Source: Linanthus parryae (Eukaryota > Streptophyta > Magnoliopsida > Ericales > Polemoniaceae). Taken from it: a DNA stretch of 64,000 bases. The first letter of the stretch is position 1, and every line of letters begins with the position of its first letter. This document shows positions 11,480 to 20,463 of this stretch, piece by piece. Where the stretch lies: assembly GCA_023055425.1 (NCBI GenBank), contig JALGPY010000010.1:17643363-17707362 (forward strand), in the 5' to 3' direction. The notes under the pieces are model-generated. The model made no database searches. It was given only the letters and a program-made list of their open reading frames with translations, and was not told the DNA's origin. A program made the translations under genes and the position numbers.

Positions 11480-11854
11480 TGATGACACTGAACACAAAAA
11501 CCTCAACTTAATTGCTGCGATCTGTCCTTGAGAAGGACAAGTTTTCTGGAATCAACAATCTAGACTGGTACAGAAATTTGATAATTGTTCTCAAACAAGA
11601 GAAAAAGTTTTACATCCTAGAGCAGGAAATTTCTCCTTCACCACTTGATAATTCCACTACCTGATAATGTCACTTTGGCCCAAAGGAAGGAACACCAAAA
11701 GATTCTAGATGATTCTTTGGATGTGACTTGCCTCATGCTAGATACCACGAACTCTAAGCTTTAGAAGAAACATGAGAACTTAGAGGCGTATGGTATGATC
11801 ATACATTTGAAACAGCTCTTTGAAAAGCAAGCTAGTTATGAAAGATTTGAAGTG
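11480..11854 (+). pseudogene. Copia gag, N-terminal part (element D)
   Basis: Decayed gag of the same family as element H. Readable pieces include WYRNLIIVLKQEKKFYILEQ (about 11567-11626), CLMLDTTNS and a C-terminal KQASYERFEV ending exactly at the insertion site of E (11850-11854, aagtg). Stops and small indels interrupt it, for example TAG at 11761. The frame continues at 26548 after E and one TSD copy are removed, which shows that gag was intact at this point when E arrived. Confidence 0.8.
11850..11854. repeat. Target site duplication of element E (left)
   Basis: aagtg, repeated at 26548-26552 just outside the 3' LTR. A 5-bp duplication is standard for LTR element integration; removal of one copy restores the gag frame of element D. 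Confidence 0.93.
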
Positions 11855-12464
11855 TGTAGATAGTGCTTTCCAGACAGATAGATCACAGCCACGTGGCAGT
11901 CATCCAGCACACCTAGCTGTGCTCCACATACGCTAAATCACCACTCGCGCTGATCCACGTGGGGGCTGCCAGACAGGGCCCTCGCACACCACAACACGGG
12001 ACTTGTAGGGACTTAGTGGTTTGGAGGCTAGAGTAAGTTCCGTCGCGCGCGAGCGACAACCAAGCCCGCGCGCGACCTTTAGTAATTGCTTTGAGAGATG
12101 TTTGGCCACGAGCTCCATAAACACGGTCAACCTCATAACGGTTCCGGTATAAGCGAACGAAGTGCGTAACGGTCCCTATATATGCGGACGAACGTGCCGT
12201 TGTGGTTAAGGTAATTAAGCCTCCATTAATAGGCGCATTAACCCACTACAACAGTCATATTCTCCACTATATATAGGATCGTTAACCCTTCCTTACACAA
12301 CACTAATCTCCTGAACTACGCGGAAGCTCTGCCAAATCTGTCTCTCTCTCATACAGCTACTATTGTCTTACTCTCTCCCTACTCACAACCCTACCTCTCC
12401 TATGTTTCTCATTCCCTGTTCTTTGTGTACAATGAATCTTCCTCAAAGGATTCTCCTGTACACA
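11855..12464 (+). repeat. 5' LTR of element E, 610 bp
   Basis: TGTAGATAG...GTACACA. Two CCACGTGG palindromes (G-box cores) lie at 11889-11896 and 11955-11962; GC-rich GCGCGCGA tracts follow at 12040-12080. TATA-like boxes are at 12177-12183 and 12267-12277. The latter, CTATATATAGG, is the best promoter candidate, with transcription expected about 30 bp downstream. The CT-rich stretch 12340-12380 fits a leader. A 612-bp partner lies at 25936-26547. Confidence 0.93.
12267..12277 (+). promoter_or_regulatory. TATA box of element E 5' LTR
   Basis: CTATATATAGG about 200 bp before the LTR end, conserved in the 3' LTR at 26348-26358. It follows the G-box-containing U3 part and precedes a CT-rich leader, the normal order for an LTR promoter. 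Confidence 0.65.
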
Positions 12465-12466
12465 TT

Positions 12467-12484
12467 TGGTGAACCCGACGTGAA
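12467..12484 (+). other. Probable primer binding site of element E
   Basis: TGGTGAACCCGACGTGAA begins 2 nt after the LTR end, the usual PBS position, and starts with the TGG expected opposite a tRNA CCA end. I could not assign the tRNA with confidence. Confidence 0.65.
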
Positions 12485-12504
12485 TCTAACATTTGCAAGC
12501 AACC

Positions 12505-14328
12505 ATGTCTCATGACGAAGATGTCAGCTACAGATCTCCCTCAACCAAGACGACCTCAGGGGAGGAAACCCGAAACAATTCTGCGGCGACTGGAAGTACT
12601 CCAACCTTGGAGGCATTGAATGCCACTCTACAGAGTCAGGTGAAAGCCCTCCAGGCTCAATCTGCACAAATGGCCCAGATAATGTCCCTTTTGGGATCTC
12701 TTACCCAGAACCCGGTGCTGGGAACGGCCGTTTCTCAAGGAGCTGGAAACCCTGTTTCCCAGGGAACAGAGGTAACACCTACACCGTCAAACCCTAGTTT
12801 GCAAATCGCATCGGTGACGGCCCACCACCTTCTACTCAAGGACAAACAGTCCTACTGTCGTCCATTGTCACGCATGTTTCCCAACTCTCGGCTATTCCCT
12901 TCAATATACAGCCACAATATCCCCTGCCTTCGCCGCCAGCAACTGTAAACAATGTGGCTTACACCCCCAATCCAACTGCTGTGTACATGTCTCCACGGCT
13001 GCAACTCTTCCTCCTGCTGTGGGAGGGAGTGCACCAGCAAGCATGACGGCCTTGGAGCAGCGCATAGAGAACTTCTTGGCCAACCAGCCTTTTACAGACA
13101 CCATCATTCCGAAGGTTGAAAATGCACCTCCTATCCCTCTTTGATGCCCAACCCCGCAAGATATAAGGCCCCTAAGTGGAATAAATTTGATGATGTCAAC
13201 GCGAACGCCCAAGATCATGTCATGTGTTTCATTGATGTGATGGGGCCATATGGGGTAGACCCCAATCTGTTGATGCGTGAATTCCCCAAGTCTTTGGGGA
13301 ACGTTGCCTATAAATGGTACAAAACGCTGGAGGCTGGATCTGTCAAGACCTGGGATGACATGGTTAAGAAATTCTATACCAAGTTCTTGCAGGTGGAGGC
13401 GAAGGTTACAATGATACATCTTTCGCGCATGTATAACAAGCGTAACGAGGATGGCGTCACGTTCAACAAGAAGTTCAGAGCAAAATGATCGGAATGCAGA
13501 GATGAAGTGCTCGAAAGCCGGATCGTGGAGATATGTCTCCAGGGGATGCGAGACGAATACAAGGGTATGTTAATTAACTTGCAAACGCCTATCGTTTCGA
13601 AGTTAATTGAATGTACCAAGAATATAGAGCCTATAGTCGAGAGGAAAAAGAAGAAGCATGCTCCTGAGCGATCTCCAGGGGGACCGACTTTCAAGATTGG
13701 AAGGTTTAGCTACAAGAGGGGACACGAAGCTGAAGTCAACACAGTTTGGCCACACAAGCAACCCAGGGTTTCAACCTCAGATGCCCCGCCTCTGCCATTT
13801 TCTCTGGAGGAGGTGATCGATCTATGCAAACAGTGGCGCAAAGATGGGGTCTTACCTCCACTCGAAAGAACACCCTCCAGAGAGATGGTTAGGGACCCGA
13901 AATGGTGTGAGTTCCACAGTAAGGTTTTGCATCCCACAGCTGATTTCAAGAAGCTCAGGCACCTCATGAGCCGAAAGATGAAGGAGGGGGATTTGATTGT
14001 CAGCGATCAGAGGCAAGACGTGCACAATAATCCACTCCCGGCCCATGCGGAGCAGGAGCCGAAAGACAAAGAGGTAGCTATGATTGCAATAATGGACCTC
14101 GAAGAGATTGCAGAATATGGGCTGCCTGTCGTAGCCGAAGTTCATGAGGAAGAGGATTACAGCATGGACAATGAGGACTCGCGTGCTGACAGGATGAAAG
14201 GGGCGCACGCGTTTAAAAGGTTCTTTGATGATATGAACTTCTCTGAGAAGTTCCGGAAGGAAATAACCAAGGTAATCCTCAGAGTAGCAGAGGATTTTAA
14301 AGAGGACATCGTTGTCTCCAACGGATGA
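12505..14328 (+). pseudogene. Gypsy gag (Retrotrans_gag), frameshifted (element E)
   Basis: Gag of a Tat-type element. The start is the ATG at 12505 (MSHDEDVSYRSP). A Gln/Leu-rich coiled-coil-like stretch follows (LEALNATLQSQVKALQAQSA), then a Pro-rich linker with frame changes at about 12820-13140. The gag core is at 13144-13488 (NAQDHVMCFIDVM, NVAYKWYKTL, TWDDMVKKFYTKF) and continues after a stop near 13486 (ESRIVEICLQGM). The CxFH...H zinc motif usual in this lineage is present but altered at about 13906-13960 (WCEFHSKVLHPTADF; the last Cys reads Phe). The acidic C-terminus ends at the TGA 14326-14328. At least one frameshift and two stops. Confidence 0.85.
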
Positions 14329-14361
14329 GTTTTCAGAGCCTCCCGTCTAAACGAGAAGATA

Positions 14362-14922
14362 ATGACCTTCTCTGAAAGCGACAAGAAGACGAACTCGAAC
14401 CACCAGAAGCTCTTGTATGTAACGGCAGTAATCAACGACGTTGAGTTCAAGAGGGCATTTTTCGATGGAGGAGCAGCTGTCAATGTGGTCTCACTCAACA
14501 CCCTGAAGTTGGTAGGGATTCCTGAGAAGAAGATTGTTAAACGCCCATCCTCACTGATGGAACTCGGAAGTGACTCTAGGATGACAATGGGTTGGATCAG
14601 CCTAGGTCTCCAGATAGGGAAGATCAAGTGTTCCGCTAAGTTCTATGTCATTAATGCGAACACTACGTATCACATGATCATAGGTCGAGCGTGGATCCAT
14701 CTCTTTGACGCGGTTCCATCAACAGCTCACCAAGTGATGGAGGCCATTTGGAATGGCAGAGTAGTCGAGATACCAGCCTCGAGGAATCCCTTTAATCTGA
14801 ATGAAGCGCACCTCACTGAGGCAGTTTGGTTCACCGAGATGGCGGATGAACAGACGCCGGGGCCGTTCAACCTAACTCATCTGCCTCGATGGGAAGACAT
14901 CAAGGATCAGTCACCGGCATGA
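14362..14922 (+). pseudogene. Gypsy aspartic protease (element E)
   Basis: Retropepsin-like protease that cleaves gag-pol. The open stretch carries the core ITAVINDVEF-like entry (here TAVINDVEFKRAFFDGGAAV). The active-site triplet, normally DSG/DTG, reads DGG with the Asp retained at about 14464. The second hallmark is YHMIIGRAWIH at 14671-14703, the conserved flap-downstream LGR-type block. The end (GPFNLTHL, 14860-14883) is usual before the linker. It is open for 186 codons without a stop; I classify it as broken because the surrounding gag-pol frame is. Confidence 0.8.
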
Positions 14923-15353
14923 GTGATGGTGACAAGAGAGGATGCCAAGGAAAATTTGCCCGCACGCTAAGAGGCGCCACAAGTTGCTTACCAAAAGAAG
15001 AATGTTTATACTATGAAGAGAGTAGTAAAGCACGACAATAAAGGCAAGGAGATAGAAAGTTTCTACTCAAATGGGAAGAAATGCTACCGCATATGAAGGT
15101 ACGCGAGAGTACCCCCATCAAAACATGGGGATATCCCTGGGCAAATCAATCAACTTGAACAGGGCCCGAAAAAGGACATGCTGAGGTCAGATGTACAAGA
15201 GGAAAAATTGAAAGAAGTGCCCGAGTGTATGGAGGACAAGCCGAAGCCACATAAACAGGAACTGAAAGAAGTATTCCTAAGTCCAAATGAAGAAAAGAAA
15301 AGGCGTGTTTTCCTGAGCGCATACCTCACAAGCAAAGAGGATGAAAATTGATG
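14923..15353 (+). pseudogene. Protease-RT linker of element E
   Basis: Remnant of the variable linker between protease and RT. Lys/Glu-rich pieces can be read in several frames (for example KKNVYTMKRVVKHDNKGKEI near 14993), with several stops. No domain is recognisable. Confidence 0.55.
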
Positions 15354-16783
15354 TAGTTGCTAACAGAATACAAGGATGTGTTTGCTTGGGATTATAATGA
15401 AATTCCTGGTCTGGACACGGGCGTAACAATGCACAGATTGGATGTTGTCCAGGGATCCAAACCAGTGAAGCAAAGTGCCAGAAGCTTCAGACCATAAATC
15501 AATGTGAAGATGAAGCAAGAAATAGTCAAGCTGTTGAAAGCTAAATTCATCGAGCCAAATCATCATCCCACCTGGTTTGCCAACATCGTGCCAGTAGTAA
15601 AGAAGAATGGGAAGCTTCGCATCTGCGTGGATTTGAGGGATCTCATCGCTTCTGCCCAAAAGACGACTTCCCATTGCCAAATATCGACCTGCTCATCGAC
15701 TCTACCGTGGGGCATCGGATGTTCAGCTTTATGGATTGTTTCAGCGAATATAACAAAATCAAGATGGATCTTGAAGATGCGAGAAAAAGTGCGTTCATCA
15801 CACCAGTTGGGGTATTCAACTACACAGTTATGCCATTTGGACTGAAGAATGCGGACGCAACTTATCAGCGAGCTATGATAGCTCTCTTCCATGACTTGAT
15901 GCACCAGGAAGTAGAATTCTATGTTGATGATCTGGTTATCAAATCAAGAGAAGAAGCGGACCACCTGGGAGACCTGTGGAAGGTATTCTAAAGATGCAGA
16001 TGTTTCCAACTGAAGATGAACCCCATGAAATGCGTGTTTGGAGTAACATCCGGGAAGTTTTTGGGGTGTGTAATCCATCGACATGGGATTGAACCTGACC
16101 CTGCAAAAATCTCAGCTATCACCAGCATGGCGGTGCCTCACAATCGGAGTACTCTGAAGACATTCTTGGGAAAGCTATCTTATCTGAGGAGATTTTTCCC
16201 AGCGATTGCAGAGCTGACTTTCTGTTTGGGCGATCTTCTCAAAAAGAATGTTGTGTATAGCTGGACAGAGGAGCATGGAGCTGCATTTGGAAAATTGAAA
16301 GACTTGTTGACATCTCCAAGAGTAATGATTGCACCGCAGTTGGGATCACCACTCTTGTTGTACCTGACGTCGACCAAGAAATCCACAGGAGCGCTGCTAG
16401 CCCAAGAGCCTGAGGGGCAGGAAAGGCCAATCTACTATATTTCTCGCGTGGTACAGCCGGCCGAGTCCAGGTACACTGATATTGAGCGTCACTTCCTTGC
16501 TTTATGTTTCGTAATAGAGAAGTTAAAGCATTATTTCGCTTCGCATACAGTTGTGGTAATCACAAAAAGCGACCCCATACGGTACCTATTGAGCCACTCC
16601 TCTCCCTGCGCAAGATTAGCAAAATGGTACATGACCATCTCGCAGTACGACATAACGTGTACTCGATCAAAAGCAATTAAATCACAGGCAGTAGCAGACC
16701 TTCTAGCACAGTTTCCAGACAAAAACTATGAGCCAATAATAGAGGAGGAGCTAGAAGGTCCCGAGATCTATGAAATCGAGTAA
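15354..16783 (+). pseudogene. Gypsy RT and first RNase H (element E)
   Basis: Starts with YKDVFAWDYNEIPGLD (15363-15410), the usual block before RT. RT motifs are WFANIVPVVKKNGKLRICVD (15574-15633), a frameshift at about 15655, then MDCFSEYNKIKMD (15730-15768), ITPVGVFNYTVMPFGLKNA (15796-15852) and the catalytic box FYVDDLVIKS (15918-15947), intact. A stop at 15989-15991 splits it from the second half, which has the connection, LGKLSYLRRFFPA (16168-16206) and RNase H. RNase H shows SWTEEHGAAF, YLTSTKKSTGALLAQE, the acidic YTDIERHFLALCFVIEKLKH and the usual end ADLLAQFPD. A stop occurs at 15495-15497. Confidence 0.9.
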
Positions 16784-17461
16784 CCATACTGGAAGCTGCA
16801 TTTTGATAGGTCATCGACAAGGAAAGGATGTGGAATTGGCATTGTACTGACTAAGCCGGATGGGGAGGTCATCGAAATGTCCACCAAGCTAGATTTTTCA
16901 GTAAAGAACAATGAAGCAGAATATGAGGCTCTGATCGCAGGGCTTCGCGCGGCCAAGGCATTTGAAGTTAACAATTTGACGGTCATGGGGGATTCCAAGC
17001 TCATCGTCAAGCAAGCTTCAGGCGAGTATGGGTTGAAGGAGGTTAACTTGCTGCCTTATAGGACTATGGTGCAGAAGTTGGTGCAGCAATTTCATGATAT
17101 CAAGTACAAGCACACGCCTAGAGCTGATAACCGGCACGCAGATGCTTTGGCCACTCTGGGGTCAAATATTAGTGCAGAAAAGTGCCCAGAAAGAATCTTG
17201 ATTGAGGTTAAACCAACTCCAGTCTTGACTCAAGAAGTATGCGAAGAGGAGCCCACAGAGGATGAGGATTGGAGGAAGCTAATACTACGCGCAATTGCTG
17301 AGGGAACAAGCAAAGATAATTGGGCATCCACAAAGGGATATTGCGTGCACGATAATTCCCTTTACTTTAAGGGGCCAGGAGGAATACTCATGCGGTCTGT
17401 CTCGCAGCAGGAAGGGCATGCATTATTGGAAAAGATCCACCAACACTTGTGGGGAAAATGA
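16784..17461 (+). pseudogene. Second (archaeal-type) RNase H domain (element E)
   Basis: An extra RNase H (RVT_3-like) between the usual RNase H and integrase is the hallmark of the Tat lineage. It follows a stop at 16781-16783. All four acidic positions are visible: Asp in LHFDRSSTRKG (16799-16831), Glu in NNEAEYEALIAGLRAAKAF (16909-16965), Asp in VMGDSKLIVKQASGEYGLKE (16984-17043), and Asp in PRADNRHADALATLG (17119-17163). The catalytic set is therefore complete even though the domain is cut from pol by a stop. The frame continues into a linker and the start of the integrase region, ending at 17459-17461. Confidence 0.88.
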
Positions 17462-18834
17462 AGTATCTGTCTACAGAAAAGCCCAGAGATATGGGATCCA
17501 TTGGCCGGATATGTCGACGTTCGCCGCAGTCATTCAAGGAAATTGCGAGAGCTGCACATTGGTTAAAGACTCTTTGGAGATTGCTGCAATTGATGATGAC
17601 AAAGATTGGAGGAAGACGCTCTTTGATTACTTGACAGAAGGAATTGAGCCAACTCAGAGAAAAGAAACTGAGAAGCTTAAAAGAAAAGCAACCCGATATG
17701 TTGTGCGAGAAAACGTACTTTGGCGAAGAGGCCATGAAGGGAATTTGTTCACATGTCTGGATAGCCAAGAAGCGAAAGAAGTAATGGACCTGTATCATCA
17801 AGTGGAGCACCAAGGAGGCGCGAAACTATGTAGACAGCTCCTCATTGTTGGTTACTTCTGGCCTCCAATGGAAGCAGATTGTCGCACCAAGGTTAAAAGG
17901 TGTCAAGAATGCCAGTTCAAAGGCAACCTTGTGCACGCTCCCGCTGTAGACCTGCATGCATTGTGAACGCCTTGGCCATTCCACACATGGGCTTTGGATT
18001 TTATCGGCCCCATTCGACCAGCCTCGCATGGGAATCAGTTCATCTTCACTGCAACGGAGCAATTCACTAAGTGGGTGGAAGCAGTGCCACTTAAAACAGC
18101 AAATGCGCTTGCGGTTGTCAACATCGTCGAAGAGAACATCGGATACCGATTCAGGATCCCGAATACTATCCTCTCGGAAAACGGCACTCCTTTTGTAAAT
18201 CGCCAGGTGGCTGCGAAGTTAGCAGAGTACAACATAAGGCAAGTGTGCTCCACGCCTTATTACCCGAAGGGGAATGGACAAGCAGAAGCAACGAACAAGA
18301 CACTTGTTGAGGATACTGAGTAAGATGGTCGAAGGCGATCACAAGAAGTGAGCGAACTCTCTAAATTTGGCTTTATGGGCATATCGCACTTTGCTGAGGA
18401 CTCCCACAGGAGCGTCCCCGTTTCTTTTATGTTACAGAGCCGAAGCTGTTTTGCCAGCAGAAATTAAAGTTAACTCTGCAAGGATAGCTTTTCATGCTTT
18501 GTACGAAAATCAACGCGATCATGATCTTATTCTGTTGGAAGAAAGGCGTGAACAGGCTAAGAGAGCTAACACAAGACACAAGGAAAGGATCGCTTGCGCA
18601 TACAACAAAACAGTTCCGCACCGAGACTTTGCAGTTGGGGACTTGGTTCTACGAGCTACAGATCATTGTATGCGAGAGGCGGCCCATCCTAAGTTCGCGT
18701 CCAACTGGAAAGGACCATTTGAAGTCAAATAAGTCTTCGAAAGTGGTTATTGCACAATTCAGAGACTTCATGGGACGGCAAAAACTCCAAGCCCAATCAA
18801 TATGCGATGGATCAAAAAGTATTATCCTTAGCTC
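17295..18834 (+). pseudogene. Gypsy integrase (element E)
   Basis: The zinc-binding H2C2 block is YHQVEHQGGAKL...CQECQ (about 17791-17923). The core carries the first Asp in ALDFIGPIRPA (17989-18021), the second catalytic position as LSENGTPFVN (18172-18201), where the usual Asp reads Glu, and the third in KGNGQAEATNKT (18268-18303). Stops occur at 17964-17966 and 18321-18323, and a frame change near 18350 leads to the C-terminal part (18367-18732: MALWAYRTLLRTPTGASPF, then YNKTVPHRDFAVGDLVLR). The domain ends with the block MRWIKKYYP near 18805-18830. Inactive as read. Confidence 0.88.
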
Positions 18835-19534
18835 GTCTTTTCATTTTTGATCCCAAAGTTTTTGTTGCTTTCACTACTTGCGATTCAAAAGTCAGGTTGC
18901 CTCATGTATTCTGCACTACTTCCTCCCATATGAGGAATTTGTTCTCATGCTCCTCCTATATGAGGATGCTTTAATAATAATGACTCTCGCATATGAGAGA
19001 ACCTTATTAAACTCCAACCTTACCTTCGTCTCGTTGTTTTGTTTACTTATCTGATCATGTTATTTATATCTGCCAAAGTCGTTCAAAGTGTATCTGCCAA
19101 GATAGCAGTTATAAGAAATATGATCCTCTGTGATCTAAAGCCTATCTGCCTAGATAGCAGCTATAAAAAATATGATCCTTTGCGATCCAAAGCCTATCTG
19201 CCTATATAGCAGCTATAACAAATATGATCCTCTGCGATCTCAAGCCTATCTGCCGAGATAGCAGCCGTAACAATTAAAAAACGCTCCTATGCGATTCAAA
19301 CCTATCTGTTTAGATAACAACTTATTCAAACATTATTCGGATACAACTGCAACAGAAATACAAAGCTTGTTTTGTCATATAGCAAGTTCATACGCGAAGT
19401 TACAATCTATTGTAGCAGACAAAATAGCAAATGGAAAAGCATACTTTCATAACAGTCAAATATGGTTTACAATTTATCTGTCTAGATACCAGCTTACAAG
19501 CAAAAGCTTACACTGAGAAAGGAAAATTCCTAAT
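18835..19534. other. Non-coding 3' region of element E with tandem repeats
   Basis: After integrase, no ORF is supported. It contains several TATGAGG-type short repeats at 18925-19005 and the 52-bp tandem repeat array (19089-19320). It lies between the sense pol genes and the 3' ends of the antisense ORFs, where sense and antisense transcripts would converge. Confidence 0.6.
19089..19320. repeat. 52-bp tandem repeat array
   Basis: Units start at about 19089, 19141, 19193, 19245 and 19301, so the period is exactly 52 bp for the first three steps and 56 for the fourth. Each unit carries CCTATCTGCC, GATAGCAGC and TATGATCCT. CTATCTGC and GATAGCAG can pair partly, giving each unit a hairpin (TATCTGCC..GATAGCA). 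A lone related piece lies at 19477-19500. Confidence 0.9.
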
Positions 19535-19994
19535 CTAAAGCTTGAATCTACGGGTACTAAAGCTACAAAGCTGGACACTGTCCTCGACGTCCTCGATAAA
19601 AACAGAGCTCTTATTCGTACCCCTGCCACCGTGAGGTGCCAAATGAACTTCACTCCATGAAGGCCGCAGACATGAAGAAGAAATGGGAGAACAACTCATG
19701 GGGAAGGAAGCTGATTGTGCACGAGGGAAAAACACAATTACTCGTCACACCTTGTTCAAAACAATGGTGGCAAATAGTTCTATGCCGGAGAACTGGCAAA
19801 GATGCACACCGTTCATTACTTACAGGTAGTGGAACCGGTATCAGATTGTGTTCCGCCGGAAAGAGTCCTGAGACAATTCTTGCAAACATAATAAAGAAGA
19901 AAGAATCTTTGTTCAAACAGGAAAGCTTACGCAATTGATCTTCAAAAAGATCAGACGAATCAAAGGAATTTCCGGGGAATTTCTTGGGAGCCAT
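19535..19994 (-). pseudogene. Second antisense reading frame of element E, unknown function
   Basis: Antisense frame starting at ATG 19994 (MAPKKFPGNSFDSSDLFEDQ); it is open upstream to 20102, so an earlier start is possible. It runs to about 19650, where a one-base shift leads to VHLAPHGGRGTNKSSVFIED and a stop at 19535. It has a short hydrophobic stretch (SFFFIMFARIVSGLF) and a Cys/His-rich piece (HRTICHHCFEQG). I recognise no family. Support for reality: its start lies in a 17-bp context identical to that of the antisense gene at 25207, and a TATA-like TTAAATAAGG lies about 250 bp upstream on the same strand. It could also be a chance frame. Confidence 0.4.
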
Positions 19995-20240
19995 TTCTAT
20001 AGCAAAACGCACAAACTCAAGTTTGGAAGCCCGGACCTGATGGGAATCAACAAAGGTCAAGGGCTGATACCAGAAGTCGTGAGGAATCACGGCAAAAAAC
20101 ATTTTGATAAAGAACCAAATAGCAAGAATGGAGGCTTACATAGAGCTCAGAAGGGACTCTTTGGTTTCCTTGCTGAGTCAGCAATGCCTCGGAAACGGGT
20201 AAGAATCAATTACCCTTCTAAAGGCTACGACGATACAGTA

Positions 20241-20312
20241 GCACGCCTTATTTAAAGACTCCGGGTCATGATAACGATGGGGCCCACTGCATGGTAAGCA
20301 CGCCTTATTTAA
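20241..20312 (-). promoter_or_regulatory. Duplicated TATA-like element upstream of the second antisense ORF
   Basis: GCACGCCTTATTTAA occurs exactly at 20241-20255 and 20298-20312. On the minus strand it reads TTAAATAAGGCGTGC, with a TATA-like core, about 250-320 bp before ATG 19994. It is a candidate antisense promoter by position only. Confidence 0.4.
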
Positions 20313-20429
20313 TACAATAATCACGCACTAATCCCCGTAATTATGGCGGAACAATCGTTATAGCATTAAAATGCGAGCAGAAGATCTTTCAGAAAAGAAA
20401 AAGCTAATATAGAGTTTCCAAATTGTTTG

Positions 20430-20443
20430 AAAAAGGGGGGGGG
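20430..20443 (+). other. Internal PPT-like tract in element E
   Basis: AAAAAGGGGGGGGG, a purine run resembling a plus-strand PPT, lies 20 bp beyond the stop of the antisense gene and 5.5 kb before the true PPT (25921-25935). It could be a second plus-strand primer or a relic of a junction where the antisense segment was acquired. Confidence 0.45.
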
Positions 20444-20463
20444 CATTACAATATGCATAGCTA

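Noticed and set aside
12901..13419. 172-codon minus-strand ORF
   Set aside because: Opposite gag of element E; the plus strand encodes recognisable gag blocks there.
14157..14627. 156-codon minus-strand ORF
   Set aside because: Shadow of gag end and protease of element E.
17388..17813. 141-codon minus-strand ORF
   Set aside because: Opposite the integrase zinc-binding region of element E; no motif of its own.
19089..19320. Tandem array considered as a CRISPR array
   Set aside because: Units are contiguous without unique spacers, in a plant retrotransposon.
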